Positions 1 through 10,095 are shown, counted from the stretch's first letter. The stretch: DNA of 64,000 bases from Gemmatimonadota bacterium (GCA_022822325.1 JAJEBW010000040.1:1-64000), one strand, 5' to 3'. The notes: a model not told the origin generated them from the sequence alone. Numbers and translations are program-made.

Positions 1-113
1 AAGAGGTCTGGATCAACCCCCCGCTCCCCGTCAGCGCTGTTGACGAAGAGGACGGGGCTCAGCATGGTGTCCAGGACACTGGAAAGGAGAGTAAACTAAA
101 CTGACTCACACCT

Positions 114-893
114 GTGTCTCGCAATCGTTGGCGGCTTCCGCTATGGACGCTCGTACACGATTTTGCTGGACAGAAGCTGATTTCGACGCACAGCGGCGAG
201 CTTCTCGCCGACACCGACATCTGCAATGTCCGGCGGCTCGCTCGAACCAGCGACGGCATCAAGGCATTTCGGGTCCATGCGGGGCTTCTGACGGAGGAAG
301 AAACGCGGAAATTCAACTACCATGTGCGCCACGGCCAAGGCGCGCTGCTCTTCGCCCGCTGCTGGCTGCTCGTCGAAGGCCAAACCGAAACATGGGTGTA
401 CCCGGCCGCCGCCCGGGCGCTGGGGTTGAACCTTGACCGGGACGGCATCCGGGTGGTGGAATTCGGGCAGTCCGACGCCGTCATGCTGGCCAGGGTGGCC
501 AACGCGCTCGGCATCCGCTGGTACCTTGCAGGGGACAACGACGGCAATCGGAAGAAAGAGGAACCGAGATTGATGGAGCATCTCGATGGTGCAGATGCGG
601 CGGACAGGCTCGTGTTCCCCTATCCGAAGATCGAGGTGCTCCTGCTTCGCAATGGATATGAGACCTGCTACCGTGCGCATATGCCCGCGCAGAACTTGAA
701 GAAACTCACGAAGCACCCTGGGGATCCCGGCTACTGGCAAGATTATGCGGCGAATCTCCCCGGCCGGGCCAAGACCAGGGCCGCCGCTGAAGTTGCCATC
801 GCGCTGGAGAACCGCGGCGAGGCCGGTGTCCCATCGGAGATACGCCGCGTGTTGGAAAAGGCCGTCTCCCTGGCACGAGGCGATTCCCCATGA
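114..893 (+). CDS. TOPRIM-containing C-terminal part of an OLD-family (GajA-like) nuclease; ATPase N-terminus absent from this ORF
   Basis: GTG start; 'QKLISTHSGELLAD' resembles the ATPase H-loop end; 'LLVEGQTETW' and 'GDNDGN' resemble TOPRIM acidic motifs; in-frame stop TGA at 102-104; 4-bp ATGA overlap with the downstream helicase. Confidence 0.6.
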   Translation: MSRNRWRLPLWTLVHDFAGQKLISTHSGELLADTDICNVRRLARTSDGIKAFRVHAGLLTEEETRKFNYHVRHGQGALLFARCWLLVEGQTETWVYPAAARALGLNLDRDGIRVVEFGQSDAVMLARVANALGIRWYLAGDNDGNRKKEEPRLMEHLDGADAADRLVFPYPKIEVLLLRNGYETCYRAHMPAQNLKKLTKHPGDPGYWQDYAANLPGRAKTRAAAEVAIALENRGEAGVPSEIRRVLEKAVSLARGDSP

Positions 894-2761
894 TCACCTA
901 CGACCAACTCAACGAGAACCAGCGCCGGGCCGCGGACTGGACCGATGGACCGGTGCTCGTGCTCGCCGGTCCCGGTTCGGGGAAGACGGCGGTCCTGACG
1001 CTCCGGGTGGCGCGCCTGCTACAAGAGGACGAGAACGCATCCGCATTGGCACTCACCTTCACCAACAAGGCGGCCATCGAGATGCGGGAGCGCGTTGACG
1101 AGCTCTTGGGGGAACGCACCGATCGCGCCAAGCTGTGCACCTTCCACTCCTTCGCGATCGATCTCCTGGGGCAGCACGGCAGCCACCTGGGAATCCGTCC
1201 CGACTTCCTCCCGCTGCCTCAGGACGAGGATCGGATTGCGTTGCTGAACGAAGTCATTCGTGACCTCCCCGAAGTCGAAGTGGAGCTGCCCGCGGATCGC
1301 CGTAACCTCCTCAGGCTCATTGACGGCGTGTTCGGGGAAGGGGATGCGGCTGACGGTGCATCGCTGTCGCTGGCCTCCCGCCACCGCTGGTTGCCCCGCC
1401 TTTTCCGCCGGTATTGCAACGCCATGGTGCACGCCAACCGGCTGGACTTCGGCAGCCTGCTCTTCTTCGCGGCCCGGTTGCTGAGGGAGAAGCCCATGGT
1501 CGCGCGGGTGGTCCGGCTCGGCTGGACGCACATCTGCGTGGACGAATTCCAGGACACCAACAGGGCTCAGTACGATCTGCTTCGGCTGCTGGCCCCCGCC
1601 CGGAACCACAACCTGTTCGTGGTCGCGGACGACGATCAGATCATTTACCAGTGGAACGGAGCCAGTCCCAAGAGGTTTCGGGACCTGCGCACGGACTACG
1701 ACGTGCGAGTCATCGCGCTGCCGGAGAACTATCGCTGCCCGCCGAGCATTGTGTCGCTCGCAAACCGTTTGATCGAACGGAATGTGACGCGCGTCGTACG
1801 GAAGAAGACCGTGGCCGTTCGTGAGAAAGGTGGGCAATACGCGGATGTCGTCCGGTTCCGGAGTTTTCCTTCCCCCGAACAGGAAGCGGATTTCGTGGCA
1901 AGGGACGTTCGGGAACGTCGGCTCCCAGGCCCCGAGTGCGTCGTTCTCGCCCGCACCAACCGCCTGGTCCAGGACGCCGCCGACAGGCTACGGCAGGCGG
2001 GACACGACGCGTATGTGTCCGTGCGAAAGAACGAGTTCGATTCGCCCGCTCTCGGCGTTCTCATGGAGGCGCTGCGACTGGCGAACTCGCCTCATGACCG
2101 GGTCGTGCTTCGGAGACTTTGCCTGGCATGGGAAGGTTTGACGGGGAACGATGTCGACGCTCAGTCGGTCGAGGCGGCTGCGGCGCTGGAGGGGGGCGAT
2201 TTCCTCCGGACGTGGCTGGACGTGGCTGTAGCCGCGGACAACGGCAGATACGAAGAGGCGCTGCAGCGGATCCAGACCGATCTCGTGGACGGTCTCCGGT
2301 TTCCGCAAGTCGTGGAGGGCTTCCTGGGCGGAGGCTGGCGGTCGTGGTGCGGTGAAGACTTCGTCGAGGAGACCGAAGAGGAGGTCACCACCTGGAGGGG
2401 TCTGCACGAGGATCTCGCGGCCGAGCACGGGGGATCAGTACCATTGCACACTTATCTGCAGCAACTGGACCTGTTGTCGAAGAGTCCGCCAGCCCCGCCG
2501 AACGCGCTGCAATGCATGACGGTACACGGCGCGAAGGGGCTCGAATTCAGTCATGTATACCTGATCGGGATGGCCCAGGAGGTGTTCCCGTCGTACCGGG
2601 CGCTCAGGAAAGGGGAGACGAGCGCTGCGGTTGAGGAGGAGCGGCGGAGCTGTTTCGTCGCGATTACCCGTGCGCAGGAGACCCTGACCTTGACTGGAGC
2701 GAGGACGTATTTCGGGTATTCGAAGCGTCCGTCGCAGTTTCTGATGGAGATGGGATTGTGA
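890..2761 (+). CDS. UvrD/Rep-like SF1A helicase, GajB-like
   Basis: 'LAGPGSGKTAVLTLRVARLL' Walker A, 'VDEFQDTN' motif II, 'VVADDDQIIYQWNGA', 'MTVHGAKGLEFSHVY'; overlaps the TOPRIM ORF by 4 bp. Confidence 0.85.
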   Translation: MITYDQLNENQRRAADWTDGPVLVLAGPGSGKTAVLTLRVARLLQEDENASALALTFTNKAAIEMRERVDELLGERTDRAKLCTFHSFAIDLLGQHGSHLGIRPDFLPLPQDEDRIALLNEVIRDLPEVEVELPADRRNLLRLIDGVFGEGDAADGASLSLASRHRWLPRLFRRYCNAMVHANRLDFGSLLFFAARLLREKPMVARVVRLGWTHICVDEFQDTNRAQYDLLRLLAPARNHNLFVVADDDQIIYQWNGASPKRFRDLRTDYDVRVIALPENYRCPPSIVSLANRLIERNVTRVVRKKTVAVREKGGQYADVVRFRSFPSPEQEADFVARDVRERRLPGPECVVLARTNRLVQDAADRLRQAGHDAYVSVRKNEFDSPALGVLMEALRLANSPHDRVVLRRLCLAWEGLTGNDVDAQSVEAAAALEGGDFLRTWLDVAVAADNGRYEEALQRIQTDLVDGLRFPQVVEGFLGGGWRSWCGEDFVEETEEEVTTWRGLHEDLAAEHGGSVPLHTYLQQLDLLSKSPPAPPNALQCMTVHGAKGLEFSHVYLIGMAQEVFPSYRALRKGETSAAVEEERRSCFVAITRAQETLTLTGARTYFGYSKRPSQFLMEMGL

Positions 2762-2836
2762 GGGAGGAGTGCTTTCGGTCGCGATTCCTGCCGACCGGGA
2801 CTTGCAGCCGGGGATCCAGATACCGCCAGCGTACAA

Positions 2837-3721
2837 TCAGCCGGGCCTGCAATCGACAGGTGGCCGCGACTCGGATCGACGGATGGCCGCCGCGCTCCTC
2901 CAGTCGGAAATCGTCGGTTCGACGACCTCCCGCAGGTATCGCGAATCGGGCGATCTCCCCCAGAACCCGCACCTTCCCCCGGCCGAGGGATGACAGAATG
3001 TCAGCAGATGAACGCGCCGTCCACCGATGCGGGCTTCTTCAATGGCGTCGGGCCCAAGGCTGGGAATGTGGAGCGATCTTGCCAGTCCCGTGGTCTGCAT
3101 CCACCTGCGTACGCCCTTTCCTTCAACGACGATAACCGTGGGCTGAAGGATCTCGAGTGTGCGGAGGAAGTGGCCAACGCAACTTCTTCGCATGAGCGGA
3201 CTTGAATTGCCCCTTCCCGCTCTGTTGCCTTCAGGCACCTGCCACAGTGCCGAACACAGAAGGAAGTTGACCAGGGCGAAACCGTCGAAGATGTGCCCAG
3301 GCGGTGACCGATCCTCGGAGAGCTCCTCGCCCTCGCGATCGCGCCCGGCCGGTCTTCCCAACAGAAGGCGCAGGATCGAGGTGGTTCCCTGCATGTGCGG
3401 GTTTCGCTTGCTGAACGGCAGTCCTCCCGATTCTTCGATCATCTCCGTGCGCGCCGATAGGTCGACCCGGGTACGGCTTTGTCCATATTCCTGCCCAACC
3501 ACGACGATGCGGAGATCGCTCCCGTTCACGACCAGGTCGTAGTGTTCTCCGACATAGCTCATCTGTCCTTCGTAGAAGGCGTTGGGCCTGGGCCGACTGG
3601 CCCTGCATTGGTCGTAGCAACCGCAAATGAAGTTGCCGGTTTCCGTCAGGAGATTGGCCCGCACATACTCCTGGAGCCGCCGAATCCGGTCTTGCGTCCG
3701 CCTGGAATCGGATTGGATCAT
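2837..3721 (-). CDS. Uncharacterised protein, possibly uracil-DNA-glycosylase-superfamily-like, with N-terminal Cys cluster
   Basis: 'LRIVVVGQEYG', 'CVGHFLRTLEILQPTVIVVEGKGVRRW' and 'FCHPSA..WGR' resemble UDG-fold motifs; 'CGCYDQCRA' Cys cluster; convergent with the helicase. Confidence 0.5.
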   Translation of the reverse strand: MIQSDSRRTQDRIRRLQEYVRANLLTETGNFICGCYDQCRASRPRPNAFYEGQMSYVGEHYDLVVNGSDLRIVVVGQEYGQSRTRVDLSARTEMIEESGGLPFSKRNPHMQGTTSILRLLLGRPAGRDREGEELSEDRSPPGHIFDGFALVNFLLCSALWQVPEGNRAGRGNSSPLMRRSCVGHFLRTLEILQPTVIVVEGKGVRRWMQTTGLARSLHIPSLGPDAIEEARIGGRRVHLLTFCHPSAGGRCGFWGRSPDSRYLREVVEPTISDWRSAAAIRRSESRPPVDCRPG

Positions 3722-3966
3722 GGTGGAGCTCCCATTGGTGTGTCATGGCCCCGACTTCGGAACTGCCTTCCCGTGCGGAGACTGATCTGATCCACGGTAC
3801 CGGGGCGATGACGTGAATTGCAAATTTGCTGCGTCCACCGCGTTGCCAACGCCTCAAGCCCGGAAGCCGGGGCGCGGATGCGGGCTCTGCGCTCGCACTG
3901 GCAGCCGCGCCGATGCCGCCGCACATTCCCTCGTTTCGCATCGCACCCCTCACCCGGAGGCGCCCC

Positions 3967-5037
3967 ATGTCCGGCCGTCTGGCGATTGCCGCCCTCTTCC
4001 TCCTCATTTTTTCCTTTGTCAACCTGGCCGTGCCGGACCTTGCACCGGTCGGCACCGCGCCCCTGCAAGCGCAGGACGAGCCCCCCGCGGAACCGCCCGC
4101 CGACTGGGAGGCCACGGCGATCGACTACTCCAACGTTCCCTATCCCCATCCGGTCGAGTTTCTCGAGGTGCGCCTGATGGGCCAGGACCACCGCATGGCC
4201 TACATGGATGTGCCGCCGACGGGACAGCCGAATGGCCGCGCGGTCGTGCTCTTCCACGGGATGAACTTCTTTGCGGGCGCCTACGGGATCACGATCGATG
4301 CGCTGAGCGAGGCGGGGTTTCGGGTGCTGGCGGTGGACCGGATCGGATTCGGACGATCGTCCAAGCCGTTGGTGCACTACAACCTGCACATGCCCGCGCG
4401 CAACACGAAGGCTCTCCTGGACGCCCTGGGAATCGAGCGGGCGGCGATCGTCGGACACTCGATGGGAGGCATGGTGGCGACCCGCTTCGCATCGACCTAC
4501 CCGGAGACGACCTCCCATGTCGCGATGGTGAACCAGATCGGCCTGACCGATACGCGACCGGGACGGCCCTGGGGCGATCCGGAGGCGGCCTACGAGCGGG
4601 TGCGGAACGGCACGACCTATGCTTCGGTGCTGGCCGGCCACCGTCGCTACTATCCGAATGGTTGGCGCGACGAGTACATGCAATGGGTGAAAGTGCAGTT
4701 TGGACTCACCCTGGGCGGCGACTGGCCGCGGATGGCGCGGGTGCGGTCGGCTCAGCAGCGGATTCTGTACGAGGATCCGGTCGTGCACGAGTGGCAGTAC
4801 ATCGACGTCAAGGCGCTGGTGATCGGCGGCGCCGAGGACCGGTTGGCACGCGATTTCCCCGCCGCGGCCCGCCATGTGGCCGAAACGCTCCCCAACGCCG
4901 AGCTGGTGCTCTTTCCCGGGGTCGGCCACGCGCCCCACTTCGAGATCCCCGAGGAGTTTCACGCCGAACTGGTGCGCTTCCTGCTGTCGGACCCGGAGGA
5001 GAGGGCGGATCAGCGCTGGCGCGAAGCGATCAACTGA
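3967..5037 (+). CDS. Alpha/beta hydrolase, exported
   Basis: Signal peptide 'MSGRLAIAALFLLIFSFVNLAV'; 'VVLFHGMNFFAG', 'GHSMGGMVATRFA', catalytic 'GVGHAPHFEIPEEF'. Confidence 0.85.
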   Translation: MSGRLAIAALFLLIFSFVNLAVPDLAPVGTAPLQAQDEPPAEPPADWEATAIDYSNVPYPHPVEFLEVRLMGQDHRMAYMDVPPTGQPNGRAVVLFHGMNFFAGAYGITIDALSEAGFRVLAVDRIGFGRSSKPLVHYNLHMPARNTKALLDALGIERAAIVGHSMGGMVATRFASTYPETTSHVAMVNQIGLTDTRPGRPWGDPEAAYERVRNGTTYASVLAGHRRYYPNGWRDEYMQWVKVQFGLTLGGDWPRMARVRSAQQRILYEDPVVHEWQYIDVKALVIGGAEDRLARDFPAAARHVAETLPNAELVLFPGVGHAPHFEIPEEFHAELVRFLLSDPEERADQRWREAIN

Positions 5038-5038
5038 A

Positions 5039-6196
5039 TCAACTCCCGAACAACGACCGCAGCCCCACGGGCGAGGTCCACATCGACCGGTTCGAGTGAC
5101 CCACTCCCGGCACGATCATCTCGACATGCCGGTGACCGGAATGCAGCGCATCCATGTAGCGAACCAGGGTGCGGCCGCGCAGAAACCGGTTCGCCCCCTG
5201 CAGATTCGCCCCGCAGCTCACATCCAGCGAGGCGCTCAGCGTGTCCGCGTCGCCGATCAGGATCCGCACGTCGCGCCGGGTGAGGAGCGCCCCGATGGTG
5301 TCGGCCTCCAGGGCGTTGGCATAGCTGTTTCGGTCATCCAGCCCGTAGTGCCACTCGTTGTAGTCGTCGCAGCCCACACCGCCCGGAACGGTGAAGTCGC
5401 CGCTCGCATTCTCCCTTTCAGGACCGAGATATAGCCAGGTCGACGGATTCGCCGCCACATACCGAAACGCCACCCCCTCGCGCGCGCTCTCCTCGGCCCG
5501 GCCCGTCGCGGCGTAGCGGTGCAGGACCTGTCCCCCCGCCGAGTGCCCCGTCACCACGATCTCGCGGAGCGCCGGAAAGCGTGCCACATTCAGAAACAGA
5601 TTCACGATGCTGTCAAGGGCCGCATAGGAACTCACACGAGGCGACGGGCCCTCCGGCCGCGACAGATTCCCCCGCTTCCAACCCGGACTCGACCAATAGG
5701 CCTCGTCGCTCGCCGGACCGTCGTCAACCGTCTGGAAGTATGGCGCGACCACCGCCGTCGTACCGCTCGCGCCCCCGTTCGTGGCCGCCGTGATCCCGCT
5801 CACGAAGTAGTTGTCAGGATCGCGATTATTGCCATGAACCACAATCATTCCGCGCTCGATCGCCGGATCGCCGACCGTCAGCGCATGCGTGCTGAAGACG
5901 CGCAGATGGACCCCGCTCCCGATCACGACCCGTTCCTCGCAGATATCGCCCGCAAGGTTGCAGGGGACCGGCCGCACGGGGGGTTCGGTCGGCGGCTGCG
6001 GCTCCGGCGGCCCGGTCGAGGTCGTCGTTCCGCCGCAGTCGATCAACGCCACGCATAGCAAGAACACGAACGGCAGAACAGAGAGGGGGAAGAAAGCTCG
6101 ACCATCCCCGCCCGGCCATCGTCTCCGCGACGACCCGCTTCCATCCCACCCCGCGCAGCCTGCGCGATTCCGTTCGGCGCCGACCTGTGCGCTCAC
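5039..6196 (-). CDS. Alpha/beta-hydrolase-fold lipoprotein
   Basis: Hydrophobic leader with Cys 'LCVALIDCGG'; 'MIVVHGNNRDPDNY', 'VVTGHSAGGQVLHRYA', 'PGVGHS'; GTGA overlap with upstream gene. Confidence 0.7.
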   Translation of the reverse strand: MSAQVGAERNRAGCAGWDGSGSSRRRWPGGDGRAFFPLSVLPFVFLLCVALIDCGGTTTSTGPPEPQPPTEPPVRPVPCNLAGDICEERVVIGSGVHLRVFSTHALTVGDPAIERGMIVVHGNNRDPDNYFVSGITAATNGGASGTTAVVAPYFQTVDDGPASDEAYWSSPGWKRGNLSRPEGPSPRVSSYAALDSIVNLFLNVARFPALREIVVTGHSAGGQVLHRYAATGRAEESAREGVAFRYVAANPSTWLYLGPERENASGDFTVPGGVGCDDYNEWHYGLDDRNSYANALEADTIGALLTRRDVRILIGDADTLSASLDVSCGANLQGANRFLRGRTLVRYMDALHSGHRHVEMIVPGVGHSNRSMWTSPVGLRSLFGS

Positions 6197-7845
6197 GGCT
6201 CTGCTCTCCGGTAGATCCCCAGAATTCCCATGTCCATGCGGTCGGCCCTTCCCGCCGGGCCCACCGTGAAGGTCACGAAGGCGCTCGCGTAGGCCTGGCC
6301 GTCGCCACCGTCAAAGTAGAGCTGAAAGACATCGTGGTGCCAGTGTTCCATCTCGCCCGAGAAGCTGCCGGGCGCGCCGAAGTGGACCCGGAGCGCTCCC
6401 GCCGGACCGATCTCGACATGGGCGCGTCCCCCATGCAGATGCTCCCAGACTCCGGCATAGTCGGCGAGGGGCAGCGAGGGGGCCGTATTCGGAATTCGCG
6501 CGGCGTCGCGCGCGGCGAGGGCGTCCCGGACGGTCTCCTCGATCCGGGCGGTGCGCTCCATGACCACGCCGTGCCAGTCGCGTTCCTCCGCTCCGAGCAG
6601 GCGGGCGAAGACCAGCGCGCCGATCTCCTGGTGCGGATAGTAGGGCGTCCACAGGCTGCCGTTGGCGAGCACCGCCACCCCCGCGCCGATCTCGGGCAGC
6701 AGCGCGATCCATGCCGGAAACCCGAAGATGCCGCCCCCGTGCGAGAGCTGGCGGCGACCCTCGAACCATCCCGTTGTCCACCCGAGTCCATAGCCGGTCG
6801 GAGGCCCGGTCCCATTCGCTTCCCCGTCGCCGAAGAGAGACGGCTGTTCGATCGCGATTTGGGGCCGGTGCATCTCCCGGACGGTGGCCTCCCCCAGCAC
6901 TCGCTCGCCCGCAAAGACGCCTTCCGCCAGATGCAGACGCAGCCAGTTCGCCAGCTCGGCCGCGCTCGCGACGATGCTGCCCGCTCCCTGCATGCTGTCG
7001 TAGCTCTGCCAGGCGAGGATCCGTCGCGACCCGTCGCGGGCCACCCCGTGCGGCATCGCCACATTCCGGCCCGGCGCGTCGTCGATGCTCGCCCCGCCGG
7101 CCGGCGCCGTGCCCAGAAAGGCGGTCGCCACATGGGCGGAGTCCCACACCTCGTGCGGACTCGCAGCGCTCTCGTGCATCTTCAGCGGCGCGAAGAGACG
7201 ATCCCGCACCCACTCCCCCCACCGCTTCCCCGTCACGGCCTCCACGACAAGCCCGGCCAGGCCGTATCCCTGATTGCTGTAGCGGTAGCTCTGCCGAAAG
7301 GGCGCCTGATTCTCCAGGAACCGCACCCGCTCCGCCGCCTCGCGCGCCGTCGTCACCGCGAGCACCGGGTACGAGTCCTCCGGGATCCCCGAACGGTGCG
7401 ACAACAGATCGCGGATCGTCATGTTGCGCGTCACCCACGGATCGCGCACCTGGAACCAGGGGACATGGCGGACGACCGGATCGTCCCACCCGGCCAATCC
7501 GTCGTCCACCAGAGCTCCGATCGCAGCCGCGGCGAAGGACTTCGATACCGATCCGATCTGAAAGAGGGTGCCGGCGTCCACCGAATCGGGCCGGCCCAAC
7601 TCCCTGACACCGAATCCCTCGGCGAAAATCACCTCGTCCTGGTATACGACCGCCACCGCCAGCCCGGGAAATCCCCAGTCCGCAAACGAGCTTTCGATGT
7701 AGGCGCCGAGATCGGCGATGCGCGCGCGCGCCTCCGTCGGATCGGCCGCCGCCTGGCCGGACATCCCCGCAGGCGCACCGGACGCCAGCGCGAGGCAGGT
7801 GGCGACGCGAACCCACCGGGAGCGACCGGGTCGAGCTTCCTCCAT
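6193..7845 (-). CDS. Serine hydrolase, beta-lactamase/class C PBP-like family
   Basis: 'QIGSVSKSFAAAAIGALVDDG' (SxxK), 'YRYSNQGYGLAG' (YxN), 'LSHGGGIFGF'; ORF extends upstream to 7983 through tandem repeats but signal peptide begins at M (7845). Confidence 0.85.
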   Translation of the reverse strand: MEEARPGRSRWVRVATCLALASGAPAGMSGQAAADPTEARARIADLGAYIESSFADWGFPGLAVAVVYQDEVIFAEGFGVRELGRPDSVDAGTLFQIGSVSKSFAAAAIGALVDDGLAGWDDPVVRHVPWFQVRDPWVTRNMTIRDLLSHRSGIPEDSYPVLAVTTAREAAERVRFLENQAPFRQSYRYSNQGYGLAGLVVEAVTGKRWGEWVRDRLFAPLKMHESAASPHEVWDSAHVATAFLGTAPAGGASIDDAPGRNVAMPHGVARDGSRRILAWQSYDSMQGAGSIVASAAELANWLRLHLAEGVFAGERVLGEATVREMHRPQIAIEQPSLFGDGEANGTGPPTGYGLGWTTGWFEGRRQLSHGGGIFGFPAWIALLPEIGAGVAVLANGSLWTPYYPHQEIGALVFARLLGAEERDWHGVVMERTARIEETVRDALAARDAARIPNTAPSLPLADYAGVWEHLHGGRAHVEIGPAGALRVHFGAPGSFSGEMEHWHHDVFQLYFDGGDGQAYASAFVTFTVGPAGRADRMDMGILGIYRRAEP

Positions 7846-7940
7846 CTGCAGCCCCTGCCTTTGGGCCCCTGTCGAGGGACCGGTTCGCGTGTTGGCGACC
7901 GGTTCGCGCGTTCGAGACCGATTCGTGGTTGAAGAGTTGA

Positions 7941-8003
7941 CCTGTCCGCGGTTGAAGACGGCCTGTCCGCGGTTGAAGACCATCTATCCGCGGTTGAAGA
8001 CAA
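7941..8003. repeat. Three tandem 21-bp units cctgtccgcggttgaagacNN
   Basis: Units at 7941-7961, 7962-7982, 7983-8003; a degenerate fourth unit at about 7921-7940; encodes repeated VFNRGQ on the minus strand. Confidence 0.9.
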
Positions 8004-9042
8004 AGTAGTCGTGGACGGCCCGCGCGATCTGCGCGATCACCGCCTCGCGTTCGGGAACATCCACCGCCGACTCCTTCACGTAGACGACCGCGACCACATG
8101 TCCCGCGCCATCGGGCAGGTCGATGATCCCCACGTCATTGGTCGTTTGGCCGATCGTTCCCGTCTTGTGCGCGACCTCGGTTCCCGCGGGCAGCACCCCC
8201 TTCAGCCTTGCCTCGCCGGTCTGGCAGCGATACATGATGTCGATCAGGAGCGCCGAGCCTTCCTCCGAGAGGACTTCAAGGTTCCAGATCTTCTGCAGAA
8301 GCGCCGACATGGCGGAGGGCGTGGAGCTGTCGCGCGGGTCGGTGTTGAAGGCGACGTTGTTGGCGTCCACGCTCTCGTCGGTGCGGGGCGCCCGCAGCAA
8401 CCGCTCATAGTCGTCCGGGCCGATCCGGTTGTCCTCGCTGACCTCGCCGGCGCCCAGCCAGTTCGCGATCAGCGCCCAAGTCGGCCGGTCCACGCGGATG
8501 CCCTCGATTCCGGCCTCGCGCATCCGGCCGGTCACTGCCTGCGAGCCGCCCGCCGTCCTCATCAGCACGTCGGTCGCGATGTTGTCGCTGATCTGCAACA
8601 TCAGCTCCAGGAGATTGTGGACCGAGATCTGCAATCCCGGATCGTCCAGGAGATCGCTGATGGCGCTGGCGGTCACATACACATCGTCCTCTTCGATCTC
8701 GATCAGGTCGTACAGTCCGAGCTCGCCCCCGTCGATCATCGAGAGGATCCGCACCGCGATCGGAACCTTGTAGGTGCTGGCCATGGGGAAGGACTCGTCG
8801 CCGTTCAGGGTGATTCCGCGCCCCGTTTCGAGGTGGTAGGCGGCGACCCCGACCCGTCCCTGCGCCTGTTCGGCCAGCCGCGCGACCTCCGCCGCGAGGT
8901 GAGCGAGGCCGGGGTCGTCGCCCTGAAGCCGGATCTCCTGGGCGGCCGCGTCTGGGGCGGGGAGGGTGCAGCCGGGCAGCGCGAGGACTACGAGGGTTGC
9001 GGCGAGGAGGTGGCGGAGAGGGGGTCGGGTCGGACGACGCAT
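7984..9042 (-). CDS. Class A beta-lactamase-like serine hydrolase, lipoprotein
   Basis: 'MASTYKVPIAV' (SxxK), 'LQISDNIATDVLM' (SDN), 'DPRDSSTPSAM', 'HKTGTIG' (KTG); lipobox-like 'ALPGCTL'. Confidence 0.85.
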   Translation of the reverse strand: MRRPTRPPLRHLLAATLVVLALPGCTLPAPDAAAQEIRLQGDDPGLAHLAAEVARLAEQAQGRVGVAAYHLETGRGITLNGDESFPMASTYKVPIAVRILSMIDGGELGLYDLIEIEEDDVYVTASAISDLLDDPGLQISVHNLLELMLQISDNIATDVLMRTAGGSQAVTGRMREAGIEGIRVDRPTWALIANWLGAGEVSEDNRIGPDDYERLLRAPRTDESVDANNVAFNTDPRDSSTPSAMSALLQKIWNLEVLSEEGSALLIDIMYRCQTGEARLKGVLPAGTEVAHKTGTIGQTTNDVGIIDLPDGAGHVVAVVYVKESAVDVPEREAVIAQIARAVHDYFVFNRG

Positions 9043-9182
9043 GGGGAGAACTCCCGGTTGGGGAAGGATGAAGCGGTCGGTTCCAAGGGGCGCGCTTCCG
9101 CGGGCGGGGCCGTCTTCGCCTCTCCGGTCGGCGCCGACGACGAACGAGCCGACGGCGCGCGCACGCGGAGGACGGGACGGAG

Positions 9183-9255
<73 letters not shown>

Positions 9256-9393
9256 GCGACAAAGGTAATCCGCTCGGTTGAACCGGGCGACAGGGGCCGG
9301 GTGGGCGATGCGAGACGGTCATTCGATCCCCGGAGGGCCCGGAGGATTCGGTCTCCTTGAGGAGTCGATCCGGATGCGCCGCGAAGATGGGCG

Positions 9394-10074
9394 TCATTCG
9401 AAGGGGAGCTCCAACTGGAGCATCCCGAAGGTGACGCGGTGATGAGGCGTGGGACCGAGTTTCCGGACGGCGCGCCGGTGCTCCGCGGTTGCATAGCCCA
9501 TGTTGCGCTCCCAGCCGTATCCGGGATACCGCGACGCCAGCCGCGCCATGAGGCCGTCGCGGCACACCTTGGCCACGATCGAGGCGCAGGCGATCGAATG
9601 GACGATGCCATCTCCCCCCACCACCGCCTCGTGCCCCCAATCCAGATCGCGCACCGGCCTCCCGTCCACAACCACATGGTCGGGTGGCGGGTGCAGGCGG
9701 GCCAGGGCGCGGTTCATCGCCCGGGTCGTGGCGCGCAGGATGTTCACGCGGTCGATCTCCCGCGCGGAGGCGGCCCCGATCCCCACCGCCGCGGCCATTT
9801 CATGAATCTCGCGAGCAAGTTTCGCGCGCGCCCCGGCGGTCAGCGTCTTGGAGTCGGCCGCGCCCTCGATCTTCGCGCCCTCGCCCAGGATCACCGCCGC
9901 GGCCACGACCGGTCCCGCCAACGGTCCCCGCCCCACCTCGTCGACCCCGGCCACGCGCGTCAAGCCACGCGCCCGGAGGGAGACTTCGTAGGCGAGCGGG
10001 TCACCCGTCTCCGCAACCGGAACCGCACTCTTCCCCCGGCCCCGATCGGAAGTTGCGGAGGCCGGTTCCGCCAC
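9394..10074 (-). CDS. rnhB: Ribonuclease HII
   Basis: '[23 protein letters not shown]', '[14 protein letters not shown]', '[20 protein letters not shown]'. Confidence 0.95.
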   Translation of the reverse strand: MAEPASATSDRGRGKSAVPVAETGDPLAYEVSLRARGLTRVAGVDEVGRGPLAGPVVAAAVILGEGAKIEGAADSKTLTAGARAKLAREIHEMAAAVGIGAASAREIDRVNILRATTRAMNRALARLHPPPDHVVVDGRPVRDLDWGHEAVVGGDGIVHSIACASIVAKVCRDGLMARLASRYPGYGWERNMGYATAEHRRAVRKLGPTPHHRVTFGMLQLELPFE

Positions 10075-10095
10075 CGAATCGCGCCGGCAGCGAAA

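Noticed and set aside
59-316. 85-aa minus-strand ORF
   Set aside because: Antisense of the TOPRIM ORF without recognisable features
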